Assembly: GCA_017848055.1 (NCBI GenBank)
Contig: JAGALZ010000025.1
Coordinates: forward strand, 1 to 64,000
From: Oscillospiraceae bacterium
Lineage (GTDB): Bacteria; Bacillota; Clostridia; Oscillospirales; Ruminococcaceae
Direction of reading: 5' to 3'
Length of the DNA stretch: 64,000 nucleotides
The position numbers and the translations under genes are program-made. Shown one piece after another: positions 25,047 through 32,848 of this stretch; within the stretch, counting starts at the first letter, position 1; each line of letters starts with the position of its first letter. A model generated the notes under the pieces. It made no database searches, had not been told where the DNA came from, and saw nothing but the letters and a program-made list of their open reading frames with translations.

Positions 25047-26021
25047 TTAACAGAATTCGTGTTTTGTGTTGTGAACTGCCTTGCCTTCCTTTTCGGCAAG
25101 CGCTCTGTCCAGGTTCCACTTGATGTGGTTACGCAGGTCTTCCCAGCTATCAAAGGAAAGTCCGAACATACGCTCAATCTTGTCAACGCAGTAGAGCCAA
25201 GGTTCGCCCTTTTCGCCCTCAGCAGTTATAACGCTCTTTGACTGAGGATACATTTCCTTTGCGGCAAGTGCGATTTCGTACCAGGATACCGAGTTCTTAC
25301 CGAGTGCAAAGAATATTTCCTCGTTCAAATCGCTCTCGCATAGGTCTGCATAAACCTTTGCAATCTGTCGTGAGGACAAGAACTGTGTGCCGTCGTTTAC
25401 ATTGAAGGAAAGGTCGTTGTCATTGACGATTGCACGGGCAATCTTTATAAAGCGGTCGTCAGACTGAGAAGCACCGCCCTCGACAGCAGGATTTGAGTAT
25501 GTATAGCCGGGACGGATGACATTTCTGCGCATTTTTACCTTTTCGCCGTAGCCGCCCTGCTTGCTGTAATACTGCTTAAAGCCCATAAGATAAAGCTCGC
25601 TTGCGGCTTTCGTGGAGCCGTAGAGGTCTGTAGGGATACGAAGTGCAGTTTCATCCATGCCGTTGCGGAGATTTCCGGTAGCGGCGGTGGAGCTTGTGTA
25701 AATGAAGTTCTTAATTCCCGCACTCTCGCAGGCATCGAGTAAAAATGCGGTAACTCGGGTGTCGTTTGCAAGCATTTCGACAGGGTCGTTGCCCCAGCCC
25801 AGAGCGATGTGAATTGCCGCATCACAGCCCATTACTGCTTCCTTAAGAACGTCAAAATCAAGGATGCTGCCCTTTATTACCTTTACGTTTTCCATCTGAG
25901 AAAATGCGGGAATACGTTCAGGGGTTCTTGTGAGAAGTCTGATGCTGTGGCCTCTGCTTAAAAGCTCGAGGGTAACATACTGTCCGATGTTGCCTGTTCC
26001 GCCTGTGATAAATATTTCCAT
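25047..26021 (-). CDS. NAD-dependent epimerase/dehydratase (SDR)
   Basis: 324 residues from the ATG at 26021 (GGAGG upstream; nine extra codons are possible but unsupported). It is an extended SDR: GGTGNIGQYV nucleotide loop at 6-15, KVIKGSILD near 45, a YTSSTAATG strand, and the catalytic YGSTKAASE (YxxxK) near 132-140. Substrate residues do not point to one sugar. Such proteins act on nucleotide sugars or as flavonoid/NmrA-like reductases. It is a single gene. Confidence 0.82.
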   Translation of the reverse strand: MEIFITGGTGNIGQYVTLELLSRGHSIRLLTRTPERIPAFSQMENVKVIKGSILDFDVLKEAVMGCDAAIHIALGWGNDPVEMLANDTRVTAFLLDACESAGIKNFIYTSSTAATGNLRNGMDETALRIPTDLYGSTKAASELYLMGFKQYYSKQGGYGEKVKMRRNVIRPGYTYSNPAVEGGASQSDDRFIKIARAIVNDNDLSFNVNDGTQFLSSRQIAKVYADLCESDLNEEIFFALGKNSVSWYEIALAAKEMYPQSKSVITAEGEKGEPWLYCVDKIERMFGLSFDSWEDLRNHIKWNLDRALAEKEGKAVHNTKHEFC

Positions 26022-26126
26022 ACTGCTGTACCTCCGAATCGGTTTCAATTTAGTATTTTTATAGTATCACAAGCCCTATATTATTGCAATAGCAGAAAAC
26101 GATTGAGGAAAAATATTTTTTTCTTG

Positions 26127-26675
26127 TTACTGTGCCCTTAGCATAATTGCCCTTCCGTTTTTGGAAAGCCAGCCGCTGAGGCTGTCGTAATCGGGGAGAA
26201 CGCTTTTTACAAGAGCGTAAAACTCCTTCGAGTGGTTCATATATTTTCTGTGGCAAAGCTCATGCACCACGACGCTGTCTATAACCTCGGAAGGTGTCAG
26301 CATAAGAAGGCAGTTGAAATTAAGGTTGCCCTTTGAAGAGCAGCTTCCCCAGCGTGTTTTCTGGTTACGGATGGTAATTTTGCCGTAGGTAACGCCTAAG
26401 ATTTTTGAGAAATGCTCGACACGGCGGGGGATATCCTCTTTCGCCTTTATTGCAAGCTCGTATATTTCCTGAGCTGTAAGCTTCGGGTACATGGGCATAG
26501 CAGCGGCTTTCGCAAGATGCTTTTCAATCCATCCCGACTTGCTTTTTACAAACTCCTCGATTTTACTCTCGCTTATCCTTTTCGGAGCACGCACCAAAAG
26601 CTCGCCGTTTTTGATTTCAAGGCAGAGTGTGCGACGTGAGCTTCTTATAATTCTATATTCCAAACTCTTTACCAT
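26127..26675 (-). CDS. YgjP-like metallopeptidase domain protein
   Basis: 182 residues. The zinc motif is VVHELCHRKYMNHSKEFYALV (HExxH plus downstream His), preceded by NQKTRWGSCSSKGNLNFN, both diagnostic of the YgjP/DUF45 family of putative zinc peptidases. It is cytoplasmic. The start at 26675 overlaps the stop of the VOC-family gene by 7 bp, so translation is coupled. The natural substrate of this family is not established. Confidence 0.88.
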   Translation of the reverse strand: MVKSLEYRIIRSSRRTLCLEIKNGELLVRAPKRISESKIEEFVKSKSGWIEKHLAKAAAMPMYPKLTAQEIYELAIKAKEDIPRRVEHFSKILGVTYGKITIRNQKTRWGSCSSKGNLNFNCLLMLTPSEVIDSVVVHELCHRKYMNHSKEFYALVKSVLPDYDSLSGWLSKNGRAIMLRAQ

Positions 26676-27049
26676 CCCTGACAGAAAAACTCGATTTCCT
26701 CGCCGAGCGGGCCTTTGCAGAATGCAATCCTCGCAGGGAACGCTTCGTCACCGCCGACACAGACGTTTTTCGGTTTTATGAAAACCTCGTAGCCAGCCTT
26801 TTCCACCTTCTCAGCACAGGCATCAACGTCGTCTGTTGCAAGTGCAAAGTGTCTGATAACGCCTTGCCCTAAGTCACAATCACCGTTTTTGAAAATTTCA
26901 ACCACGCCGTTTCCGGTATCAAGTAGCAGACAGCTGTCGCACTCCATTATAACGCTGAGGTCGAGGACTTCTGTGTAAAAGCTTTTTGCCTTTGCGTATT
27001 GTGTATCATTTGTGGTTTTCATTGAAATGTGGTGTAATCCGTTTATCAT
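26669..27049 (-). CDS. VOC/glyoxalase-family protein
   Basis: 126 residues with two beta-alpha-beta-beta-beta units: start LHHISMKTTND (metal His region), RHFALATDDVDACAEKVEKAGYEV in the second half, and closing GPLGEEIEFFCQG with the metal Glu. This is the glyoxalase/bleomycin-resistance superfamily of isomerases, dioxygenases and binding proteins. The specific substrate is unknown. The start has AAGGAGAA, and a promoter TTGCAA-17-TATAAT precedes it on the minus strand near 27082-27110. Confidence 0.85.
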   Translation of the reverse strand: MINGLHHISMKTTNDTQYAKAKSFYTEVLDLSVIMECDSCLLLDTGNGVVEIFKNGDCDLGQGVIRHFALATDDVDACAEKVEKAGYEVFIKPKNVCVGGDEAFPARIAFCKGPLGEEIEFFCQGW

Positions 27050-27142
27050 GGGGGTTCTCCTTATTGAAATAATGTAAAGCCATTATATCACGAGAAGCCC
27101 TAATTTGCAATAAAAAAGCATCGGGGAAAGCCGACGCTGTAA

Positions 27143-27442
27143 TTAATATAATGTTCGGAAGTAGTCGATGAGGTCAGCTACTATTTTTACTTGTCTGTAA
27201 TCAAGACCATCAATGCTAATCGTTGATGATGAATTCATTCCAAGAAGATAGTCGGTAGAAACATGGAATTGCTTTGCAAGTTCAACCACATATAACGCAG
27301 AAGGCATGGAGAGTCCCATTTCCCATGCATTTACAGCAGAACGTGATAGTCCGAGTTTTCGTGCAAGCTCTGCCTGGGTGAGTCTGTTTGTTTCTCGTAG
27401 ATTCTTGATTCGTTCACCTATGCGGAATAGTTCATATGTCAT
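27143..27442 (-). CDS. XRE-family helix-turn-helix regulator
   Basis: 99 residues. The HTH is at about 8-62: IGERIKNLRETNRLTQAELARKL then LSRSAVNAWEMGLSMPS, ending with the usual HVSTDYLLGM. The 35-residue tail SISIDGLDYRQVKIVADLIDYF is a short helical dimerisation element common to SinR/phage-type repressors. GGGGTGAT is the ribosome binding site. A palindromic stretch near 27489-27505 upstream may be its operator and also overlaps the divergent promoter at 27512. Confidence 0.8.
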   Translation of the reverse strand: MTYELFRIGERIKNLRETNRLTQAELARKLGLSRSAVNAWEMGLSMPSALYVVELAKQFHVSTDYLLGMNSSSTISIDGLDYRQVKIVADLIDYFRTLY

Positions 27443-27511
27443 ATAATCACCCCACTACAATGATAATAGTATAATCACTAAGATATTTCATTATCAAAAT
27501 GATATTTATAC

Positions 27512-27625
27512 TTGACATTTTAATGATTGTGGAATAAAATAGAATTTGATGATATGGTTGAGCGTGTTTGAAGGCTGTTCCTCGAATTTCAAGCAAAAAC
27601 GTCCTGCGTATGGGACGCTTTTGCG
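27512..27625 (+). ncRNA. Candidate small RNA or gutted transcript
   Basis: A consensus promoter TTGACA (27512-27517), 17 nt, TAAAAT (27535-27540) is followed about 50 nt later by a hairpin GCAAAAACGTCC/GGGACGCTTTTGC (27593-27604, 27612-27624). No ORF longer than five codons lies between. This would give an RNA of about 80 nt starting near 27547. It is divergent from the XRE regulator. The alternatives are a deleted gene whose promoter and terminator remain, or no transcript at all; the terminator lacks a strong U tract. Confidence 0.35.
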
Positions 27626-27654
27626 TTTAAACCATGTAAAATATGTGGTATAGT
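27626..27654 (+). promoter_or_regulatory. Promoter of the BamE-like gene
   Basis: TTTAAA (27626-27631) directly after the hairpin, 17 nt, TATAGT (27649-27654), 35 nt before the start codon. Confidence 0.5.
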
Positions 27655-27688
27655 ATACCTAACGAAACAAACTAAGGAGTGTATTGAT

Positions 27689-28027
27689 ATGTTAATTGCT
27701 ATGCCTTTCGGAATACTTGGGATCTTCGCTATTCTTGCGGTGCTGATTTTTCTTGTAATGTACCCGATGACCAAACGCCGTATACGCAGATTCAAAAAGA
27801 AGTATGTGCAGATAGGTCAGGGAATGACAAAGACCGATGTTATGAGCATCATGGGAACCGATTGCAATATTTCTGCTGCTAATGGCTACGAATATGTAGA
27901 GTATCTGTGCAAGGGCTATTCAGCATTCGAGAGAGAATTGCTTGCTAAGAAGGGTGAGGAATATTTCTGCGTTAAGATATGCCTTCTGAACAATTCCGTT
28001 GTTTCATACGAATGGTACAGTAAATAA
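27689..28027 (+). CDS. Membrane-anchored BamE/SmpA-like small protein
   Basis: 112 residues. One TM helix (about 5-26) is followed by a basic stretch TKRRIRRFKKKY. A compact domain then starts KYVQIGQGMTKTDVMSIMG, the pattern seen in BamE/SmpA-OmlA folds (GMT...V...MG), and ends in beta strands. In Firmicutes this fold occurs in uncharacterised envelope proteins. By charge, the domain is probably cytoplasmic (positive residues follow the helix) unless the helix acts as a signal. It is the first coding gene of the accessory lipoprotein cluster. Confidence 0.5.
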   Translation: MLIAMPFGILGIFAILAVLIFLVMYPMTKRRIRRFKKKYVQIGQGMTKTDVMSIMGTDCNISAANGYEYVEYLCKGYSAFERELLAKKGEEYFCVKICLLNNSVVSYEWYSK

Positions 28028-28065
28028 AGAATTAGATAGTGCAATTTCAATGTGGAGGTAAGATT

Positions 28066-29055
28066 ATGAAAAAGAGTGTTTTAGCGATAATAATGGCAGG
28101 TATGATGACAGTGTCACTTGCAGGATGTCAGGAGGAAGATACAAGCAGTTCTCCTGAAATTTCAAGGGATTCAGAGACTGAATCCACAGTTGATTTGTCG
28201 GGGAATGACTGCGAATTCTCAGATGCCGATCAAGATGATTCTACTGCAATCACTACTACATCTCAACTCCCTGAAGAGCCGGATAAAGATTCCAATCCTG
28301 ATATTGATAACAATCATCAGAATGAGGAACCGTGGATTTCATTTGGTGAAGCAACATCTATCGGCGGTAAAGTCAAAATAATTCTCAGAGCACGTAACAC
28401 GAGATATGGTGTGGAACTTGCTTGTGAATTGGAGAATAACTACAGCGAGGATGTTAGTATTTTCGGAAAACCTAAAATTATTGTGGACGGATATGAGCAA
28501 GAGCTCGCGTGGTTCCCGAAATGTAAGGTTTCTGCAGGAGCTAAGATAAAGACAGACGCTGATCCGTATCTGGTAGTAGCTGACGGAGTTAATTCTATTG
28601 ATGACCTGGATGGATTCACCGGAGAGTTTTTCACTATGGGATATACAGGTAATCGTCGATTTGCAATTGAGCCATTATATCGTGACCCTGCAGTAGGGGA
28701 TGATTTGAAATGGATCGAATGCGGAACTGTAACGGGCATAGATGGCAATGTGAAGGTAACTCTCAAGGCACGTGAAACAATGATGGGAGTTGAGCTTGCT
28801 TGTGAGATAGTAAATGACTTCAGTGAAGAAGTTCATTTCTTTGGAAACCCAAGCATCATTGTAGATGGATATGAACAAGAGCTTATGTGGTTCCCTAAAT
28901 GCGAGACATCTGCAGGTTCTAAGACAAATACTGAGAATGACCCTTACCTGGTTGAAGGTGTTGAGGATATAGGAGATATAGAGAGCTTTGAGTTTGAGCT
29001 CTTCACTATGGGATACTTTGGAGAACGTAAAGGAAGTATTAAAATTAGCGGATAA
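28066..29055 (+). CDS. Lipoprotein with two tandem copies of one domain
   Basis: 329 residues from the ATG at 28066 (GGAGG upstream). Lipoprotein signal MKKSVLAIIMAGMMTVSLAGC, then an acidic Ser/Thr linker to about residue 88. Two homologous domains of about 115 residues follow. Each opens W-I-x-x-G, has V-K-(I/V)-x-L-(R/K)-A-R-x-T then GVELACE(L/I), and shares the exact block IIVDGYEQEL before WFPKC. Copy 2 begins near 28710. The same domain appears once in the next lipoprotein. It resembles immunoglobulin-like DUF5067-type modules, which I cannot confirm. It is outward facing and presumably ligand or partner binding. Confidence 0.65.
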   Translation: MKKSVLAIIMAGMMTVSLAGCQEEDTSSSPEISRDSETESTVDLSGNDCEFSDADQDDSTAITTTSQLPEEPDKDSNPDIDNNHQNEEPWISFGEATSIGGKVKIILRARNTRYGVELACELENNYSEDVSIFGKPKIIVDGYEQELAWFPKCKVSAGAKIKTDADPYLVVADGVNSIDDLDGFTGEFFTMGYTGNRRFAIEPLYRDPAVGDDLKWIECGTVTGIDGNVKVTLKARETMMGVELACEIVNDFSEEVHFFGNPSIIVDGYEQELMWFPKCETSAGSKTNTENDPYLVEGVEDIGDIESFEFELFTMGYFGERKGSIKISG

Positions 29056-29080
29056 CTGATATTAGTTGTGGAGTGATATG

Positions 29081-29908
29081 ATGAAAAAATGTTTTGTGGC
29101 GTTATTGCTGGCAGGAATAATGACGACGTTACTTGTGGGTTGCAACAATATGGATGAGGAAGACTATACGTTGCTTGTCCCTGCAACATCATCAACATCT
29201 CTTATGTGGTCAGATGCATTATCGAGTATTACATCGCAGACAACAACTGCTGAGAAAGCTACTGAGAATGACGAGAGCTTGGCTCCTTCGTCGACGCCGA
29301 CGGTAACAATTGAAAATGTCGATATAGAAACTGTTAATACCACAACAACTAAGAAATTAACAGAGGCTACCGCTATTACCAAGGAATCTACCACAACCAC
29401 CACAACAACTAAGAACCCGACTACCACAACCAAAAAACAGCTGGCTACGACTACAACCACTACAACAAAGAAGCCGGCTACGACGACTACCACAACCAAG
29501 AAGCAGACGACAACTACCACCCAGACATCAGCAAAAGAGAATACCAAGTGGACAGAGCTTGGCTATACTTATGCAAAAGACGGAAAGATAAAGGTTGTCT
29601 TTAAGGCAAGAGAGTATAATAATCAATTGCAGATGTCTGTAGAGATTCACAATAATTATACCGATACGGTTAATGTATCGGGTAATGTAAATATAATTGA
29701 TACGGACGGATTTGCGGTTCCTCTTAATGGTTATTATTCTATAGGGTTTAATAAGTGGGTCAGCTCGGGTGAAAAGTACCGTATGGATAACGAACCATAT
29801 TCGGTTAATATCGATGGCTTTGAAACTATAAAAGATATAAAAGGGATTGGATTCGATTTGTATATTCACGGTGTTGGCCCGGAGTCATACACAATCACAT
29901 GCAATTAA
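29081..29908 (+). CDS. Thr-rich lipoprotein with one related domain
   Basis: 276 residues from the ATG at 29081, seven bases after GGAG. Signal MKKCFVALLLAGIMTTLLVGC with lipobox VGC. A long linker (about 60-150) of Thr runs broken by KKP/KKQ follows, then a C-terminal domain starting WTELGYTYAKDGKIKVVFKA that is homologous to both domains of the preceding lipoprotein (shared K-x-x-x-x-F/L-(K/R)-A-R-(E/N), N-N-Y-(S/T)-(E/D)). Thr-rich linkers of this kind are typical O-glycosylated or extended spacers in ruminococcal surface proteins. It sits 25 bp after the previous gene, so the two are cotranscribed. A terminator follows at 29959. Confidence 0.65.
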   Translation: MKKCFVALLLAGIMTTLLVGCNNMDEEDYTLLVPATSSTSLMWSDALSSITSQTTTAEKATENDESLAPSSTPTVTIENVDIETVNTTTTKKLTEATAITKESTTTTTTTKNPTTTTKKQLATTTTTTTKKPATTTTTTKKQTTTTTQTSAKENTKWTELGYTYAKDGKIKVVFKAREYNNQLQMSVEIHNNYTDTVNVSGNVNIIDTDGFAVPLNGYYSIGFNKWVSSGEKYRMDNEPYSVNIDGFETIKDIKGIGFDLYIHGVGPESYTITCN

Positions 29909-29958
29909 AAACAGACAATTATTAAGTATATGTACGAATAGTATATATTCCGATAGAT

Positions 29959-30023
29959 TGGCAGGATTATGCTGCATAACCCTGCCTTTTATTGTTGACA
30001 AATGTAGAATATTGTTGTAGAAT
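29959..30023 (+). promoter_or_regulatory. Terminator fused to the HEPN gene promoter
   Basis: GGCAGG (29960-29965)/CCTGCC (29981-29986) with inner TTATG/CATAA pairing and TTTT, ending the lipoprotein pair. Nine bases later comes TTGACA (29995-30000), 17 nt, TAGAAT (30018-30023). Confidence 0.7.
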
Positions 30024-30091
30024 GTTATTATTAGAAATATTGCTATTTGAAAATTGCGATATTTACAAAAATTATCATTGGGGAAAGTATT

Positions 30092-31453
30092 ATGACACAG
30101 ATAGAAAACAATGAAGCCTGGCGCACGATGCTGTTTATCTGGGATAGTTATACCAATATTTTAAGGCCGTTTCTTATCAAGCTTTACAACCTCAAGTTCG
30201 GCGAGAACTGGCAGGACAAGGTTCCGTATGACGGCTATGTTGACAGAACTATCAAGGATGAGTACAAGGTTCCTTCCAACCTCTCCAAAGCAGATGCAAA
30301 CAAGCTTCTCAGCTACATGATACACATCAAGAAGAATAATACATACGAAGCAAACAGATTCTACAGCCAGAACAGTAACGCATGGAACGAGGTTTCTGAT
30401 AAGCCGCTTCTTATAAATAAGTTCAGCAATGCAGTCCGCTATCGTAATTATTTCTTCCATGCAAACGGTGATAAGATTCAGAGAGATTTTTACGAGGTAA
30501 CCTTTGATGAGGTAACCTCTACCGTACTCGGAATCCTCAAGCCGTTTGACAGCAACAAGATGCTCTGCAACGAAAACGGCGAATCCTACTACTCACTTGC
30601 GGTAAAGCTTGCTGACGGACTCAAGCAGAATAACCTCTATTCTATCAAGGAAGCACTCCATGATATGGAAGCTATCTTCCCGGGTATCAAGGACATTGAC
30701 ACAAAGCAGATTCTTGCCGATAACGGCGTGACAATCCGTGATGAGCACAGTGTATCATTCCCAAGCCATAACGAATATTTGTCGATTCTGCGTGATATAA
30801 GAAACAATTATATTACCTGCGATAAGATACGCAAAAAGCTTTCTGTTTCAAAAAGTAAGCTCAGCAATGAGAAAATAAAGCAGATTTGTGTTCAGAAGAC
30901 AAAATGCAAGGCAATTTACGGCGACAGCGATACATACAGCATAATTGCATATGCAAGCGCTGAGGAATGTAACGAGGCTGTGGAAATCATTCGTGCAAAT
31001 GCGAATAAGAAGTCGGGCAAGCGTGCGCTGGTGATTCTTGTGGTATTGCTTCTTGTTGCAGCGATTGTCGTCGGCGGAGTGTTTGTTGCAAACAAGCTTA
31101 TGAATCCAAAGACAACATACGAGAATGACAAGCTCAAGGAGCAGATCGACGGTGAACCGCTGAACTACAATATAAAGAGAGCTGTATGGAAAAACGACAA
31201 GCTTTATTTTGATATTATCGTTGATAATTTCAGCGATGATGAGCAGCTTGTATCAAAGCCTACCGTACATATTACCGCATACGATGGTGAAAAGCTTGTT
31301 TATGAGATGAAAATGCAGCTTGATGAGGAATGGAATGTTTCTCCTGATGGCAACAAGATTCTCAAGAAGGTTGAAGTTGATGACAAGAAGGTAAAGGAAA
31401 CATTTGATGATGGTATCCGTGACCTGAAGTTTGACATTGCCGTAACCGAGTAG
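30092..31453 (+). CDS. HEPN-domain protein with TM and extracytoplasmic sensor
   Basis: 453 residues from the ATG at 30092 (GGGGAAAG upstream). Residues 1-160 are helical and look like a Swt1-type HEPN domain: an early LRPFLIKLYNLKFGENW and, near 118-128, VRYRNYFFHANG, which holds the Rx4H (RNxxxH) catalytic signature of HEPN ribonucleases. A second helical region (about 215-315) follows, then one TM helix (about 325-347) and an outer domain of about 100 residues with beta strands (LYFDIIVDNFSDDEQLVSKPTV). That pattern is similar to the neighbouring lipoprotein domains. RNase activity and sensing are inference; the architecture suggests a membrane receptor with a cytoplasmic RNase-like domain. 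Confidence 0.6.
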   Translation: MTQIENNEAWRTMLFIWDSYTNILRPFLIKLYNLKFGENWQDKVPYDGYVDRTIKDEYKVPSNLSKADANKLLSYMIHIKKNNTYEANRFYSQNSNAWNEVSDKPLLINKFSNAVRYRNYFFHANGDKIQRDFYEVTFDEVTSTVLGILKPFDSNKMLCNENGESYYSLAVKLADGLKQNNLYSIKEALHDMEAIFPGIKDIDTKQILADNGVTIRDEHSVSFPSHNEYLSILRDIRNNYITCDKIRKKLSVSKSKLSNEKIKQICVQKTKCKAIYGDSDTYSIIAYASAEECNEAVEIIRANANKKSGKRALVILVVLLLVAAIVVGGVFVANKLMNPKTTYENDKLKEQIDGEPLNYNIKRAVWKNDKLYFDIIVDNFSDDEQLVSKPTVHITAYDGEKLVYEMKMQLDEEWNVSPDGNKILKKVEVDDKKVKETFDDGIRDLKFDIAVTE

Positions 31454-31471
31454 AAAAGCAACTGAATATTT

Positions 31472-31507
31472 AAAGGGACACGTTTGAGTAACGTGTCCCT
31501 TTTTTAG
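31472..31507. terminator. Bidirectional terminator, HEPN and WYL genes
   Basis: AAAGGGACACG (31472-31482) and CGTGTCCCTTT (31492-31502), followed by a T run, between convergent genes. Confidence 0.85.
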
Positions 31508-31510
31508 CGA

Positions 31511-32698
31511 TTATTCGTAGCTGTCAAGAATATCCATAAGATGCTTCTTGTATTCATCCTTTGCGGATTTCGGGCTGACAATATGAAGGTCGTCGTGCTT
31601 GAACTGAGCAAGCCAGCCCCAGAACGGCTTTGAAGTCTGGAGAGATATGCGGAAGGTGAAGTGGCTGTCGTCGTCCTTGTCTTTGACAAAAACTGTGTCA
31701 TAACCGAAACGGTCTACGATACTTTTGGCGATATTCTCGTGTGCACGGAAGGTGATATCGGTCGTTCTGCCGCTGTCTGATGTGAACATCTTGAAGGTGG
31801 ATTTGAGAAATCTTTCTGTGTCAAGCGCTCCTGTTGAATTATCAAAGAATTCGTTGTCGGTCGGAATGTATCGCAGATACTGCTCCGGTACGCCCTCGTC
31901 TTCATCAATTTCGCCGCCGCAAAGACGAATGTCCATCATTCTGTCAACACGGTAATTGACGATAGAGAACTTATCTCCACGGATTATTCCCGCTACAAGA
32001 TAGCACTTGGAGCTGTCCCATATAAGCTTGTACGGAGAGGCAATAAGAGGTCTTGGTGTAAACGCAAGCTCTGACTGCTCGATAATGGTAGTGCTGTCTT
32101 TGGCGGTGTCTGTCTTTTCGTCAACCCACACCTTATGAAGAAGTGCTTTTGTGTCTGAATATTTTGTATAGTAGTAGAGCTTCTTGTCGATACCCATATT
32201 GGTGTAGTAAAACTCTATTTTACGGTTGTTCCTGATTGCTGCATGAATCTGCTTTATATTGTCGAGGCAGTTGCGGTTGAGCATCTTAGGGCGGATATAC
32301 GAGTTTACGTCAGGGAAGTCGAGCTTTCTGCTGTCACTCATATAGCCCTTGATTCCTTCGAGCATCTGGTGGGCAGTTTTAGTGTCCAGAAACGCAGAGG
32401 AGCATACGATATCTGCAATGAGCGAAAGCTGAGCATCCGAGAGGATACCTTTATAGCGGTACTTTTTTATGTTGCCTTTTTGCTCCTTGCAGGTAATTCC
32501 GATATTGAAGTGCTCGCATGACATATCGCTGAGATATGTAGCAACAGTCTGTCGCTTAACCTTCCAGCCGAATTGCTCCTCGAGGTATCTGCATATATCC
32601 TCTTGTCGGATGTCGCTGTCGGCGGATGTCTTTTCTCTGAGATATTTAAGTACGGCAAGCACCCTGGAAGTCGTTGTTTCCGGCACATTGTATGGCAT
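31511..32698 (-). CDS. WYL-domain transcriptional regulator
   Basis: 395 residues from the ATG at 32698 (AAGGGTGAT upstream; the frame extends to 32752 without a site). Winged helix at 8-70 (VLAVLKYLREKTSADSDI, then VKRQTVATYLSDM), WYL domain at about 165-260 (IEFYYTNMG...FTPRPLIASPYKLIWDSSKCYLV...NYRVDRMMDI), and a C-terminal WCX segment with FWGWLAQF. It is convergent with the HEPN-TM gene and divergent from the Tad pilus operon, so it could control either or itself. WYL proteins are frequent regulators of defence and conditional RNase systems. Confidence 0.8.
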   Translation of the reverse strand: MPYNVPETTTSRVLAVLKYLREKTSADSDIRQEDICRYLEEQFGWKVKRQTVATYLSDMSCEHFNIGITCKEQKGNIKKYRYKGILSDAQLSLIADIVCSSAFLDTKTAHQMLEGIKGYMSDSRKLDFPDVNSYIRPKMLNRNCLDNIKQIHAAIRNNRKIEFYYTNMGIDKKLYYYTKYSDTKALLHKVWVDEKTDTAKDSTTIIEQSELAFTPRPLIASPYKLIWDSSKCYLVAGIIRGDKFSIVNYRVDRMMDIRLCGGEIDEDEGVPEQYLRYIPTDNEFFDNSTGALDTERFLKSTFKMFTSDSGRTTDITFRAHENIAKSIVDRFGYDTVFVKDKDDDSHFTFRISLQTSKPFWGWLAQFKHDDLHIVSPKSAKDEYKKHLMDILDSYE

Positions 32699-32723
32699 AT
32701 AAATCACCCTTTCTATATATTTG

Positions 32724-32752
32724 ATTATAACCCGCAGGCAAATTATTGTCAA
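32724..32752 (-). promoter_or_regulatory. Promoter of the second WYL regulator
   Basis: Minus strand TTGACA (32747-32752), 17 nt, TATAAT (32724-32729): a perfect consensus promoter 26 nt before the ATG. Confidence 0.75.
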
Positions 32753-32763
32753 TAGAAATTCTG

Positions 32764-32824
32764 AAAAAGCGTCCTTTCAAAGGGACGCTTTTTTCGTGCG
32801 GTAATTTCGGCTATAGTGTATACT
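32764..32824 (+). promoter_or_regulatory. Hairpin and -10 in front of the Tad operon
   Basis: AAAAAGCGTCC (32764-32774) and GGGACGCTTTTT (32782-32793) form a strong hairpin with a T run in either direction, although no gene ends here. A -10-like TATACT lies at 32819-32824 with a poor -35. The hairpin insulates the divergent WYL promoter from the pilus operon, or marks a lost gene. Confidence 0.5.
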
Positions 32825-32848
32825 TAGAACAAGGAAAGGGTTGATATT

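Noticed and set aside
29164-29547. Val-rich leftward open frame opposite the Thr-rich linker
   Set aside because: Antisense of ACA/ACT/ACC codons gives Val runs; the same artefact appears at 40223-40450 and 47930-48271.
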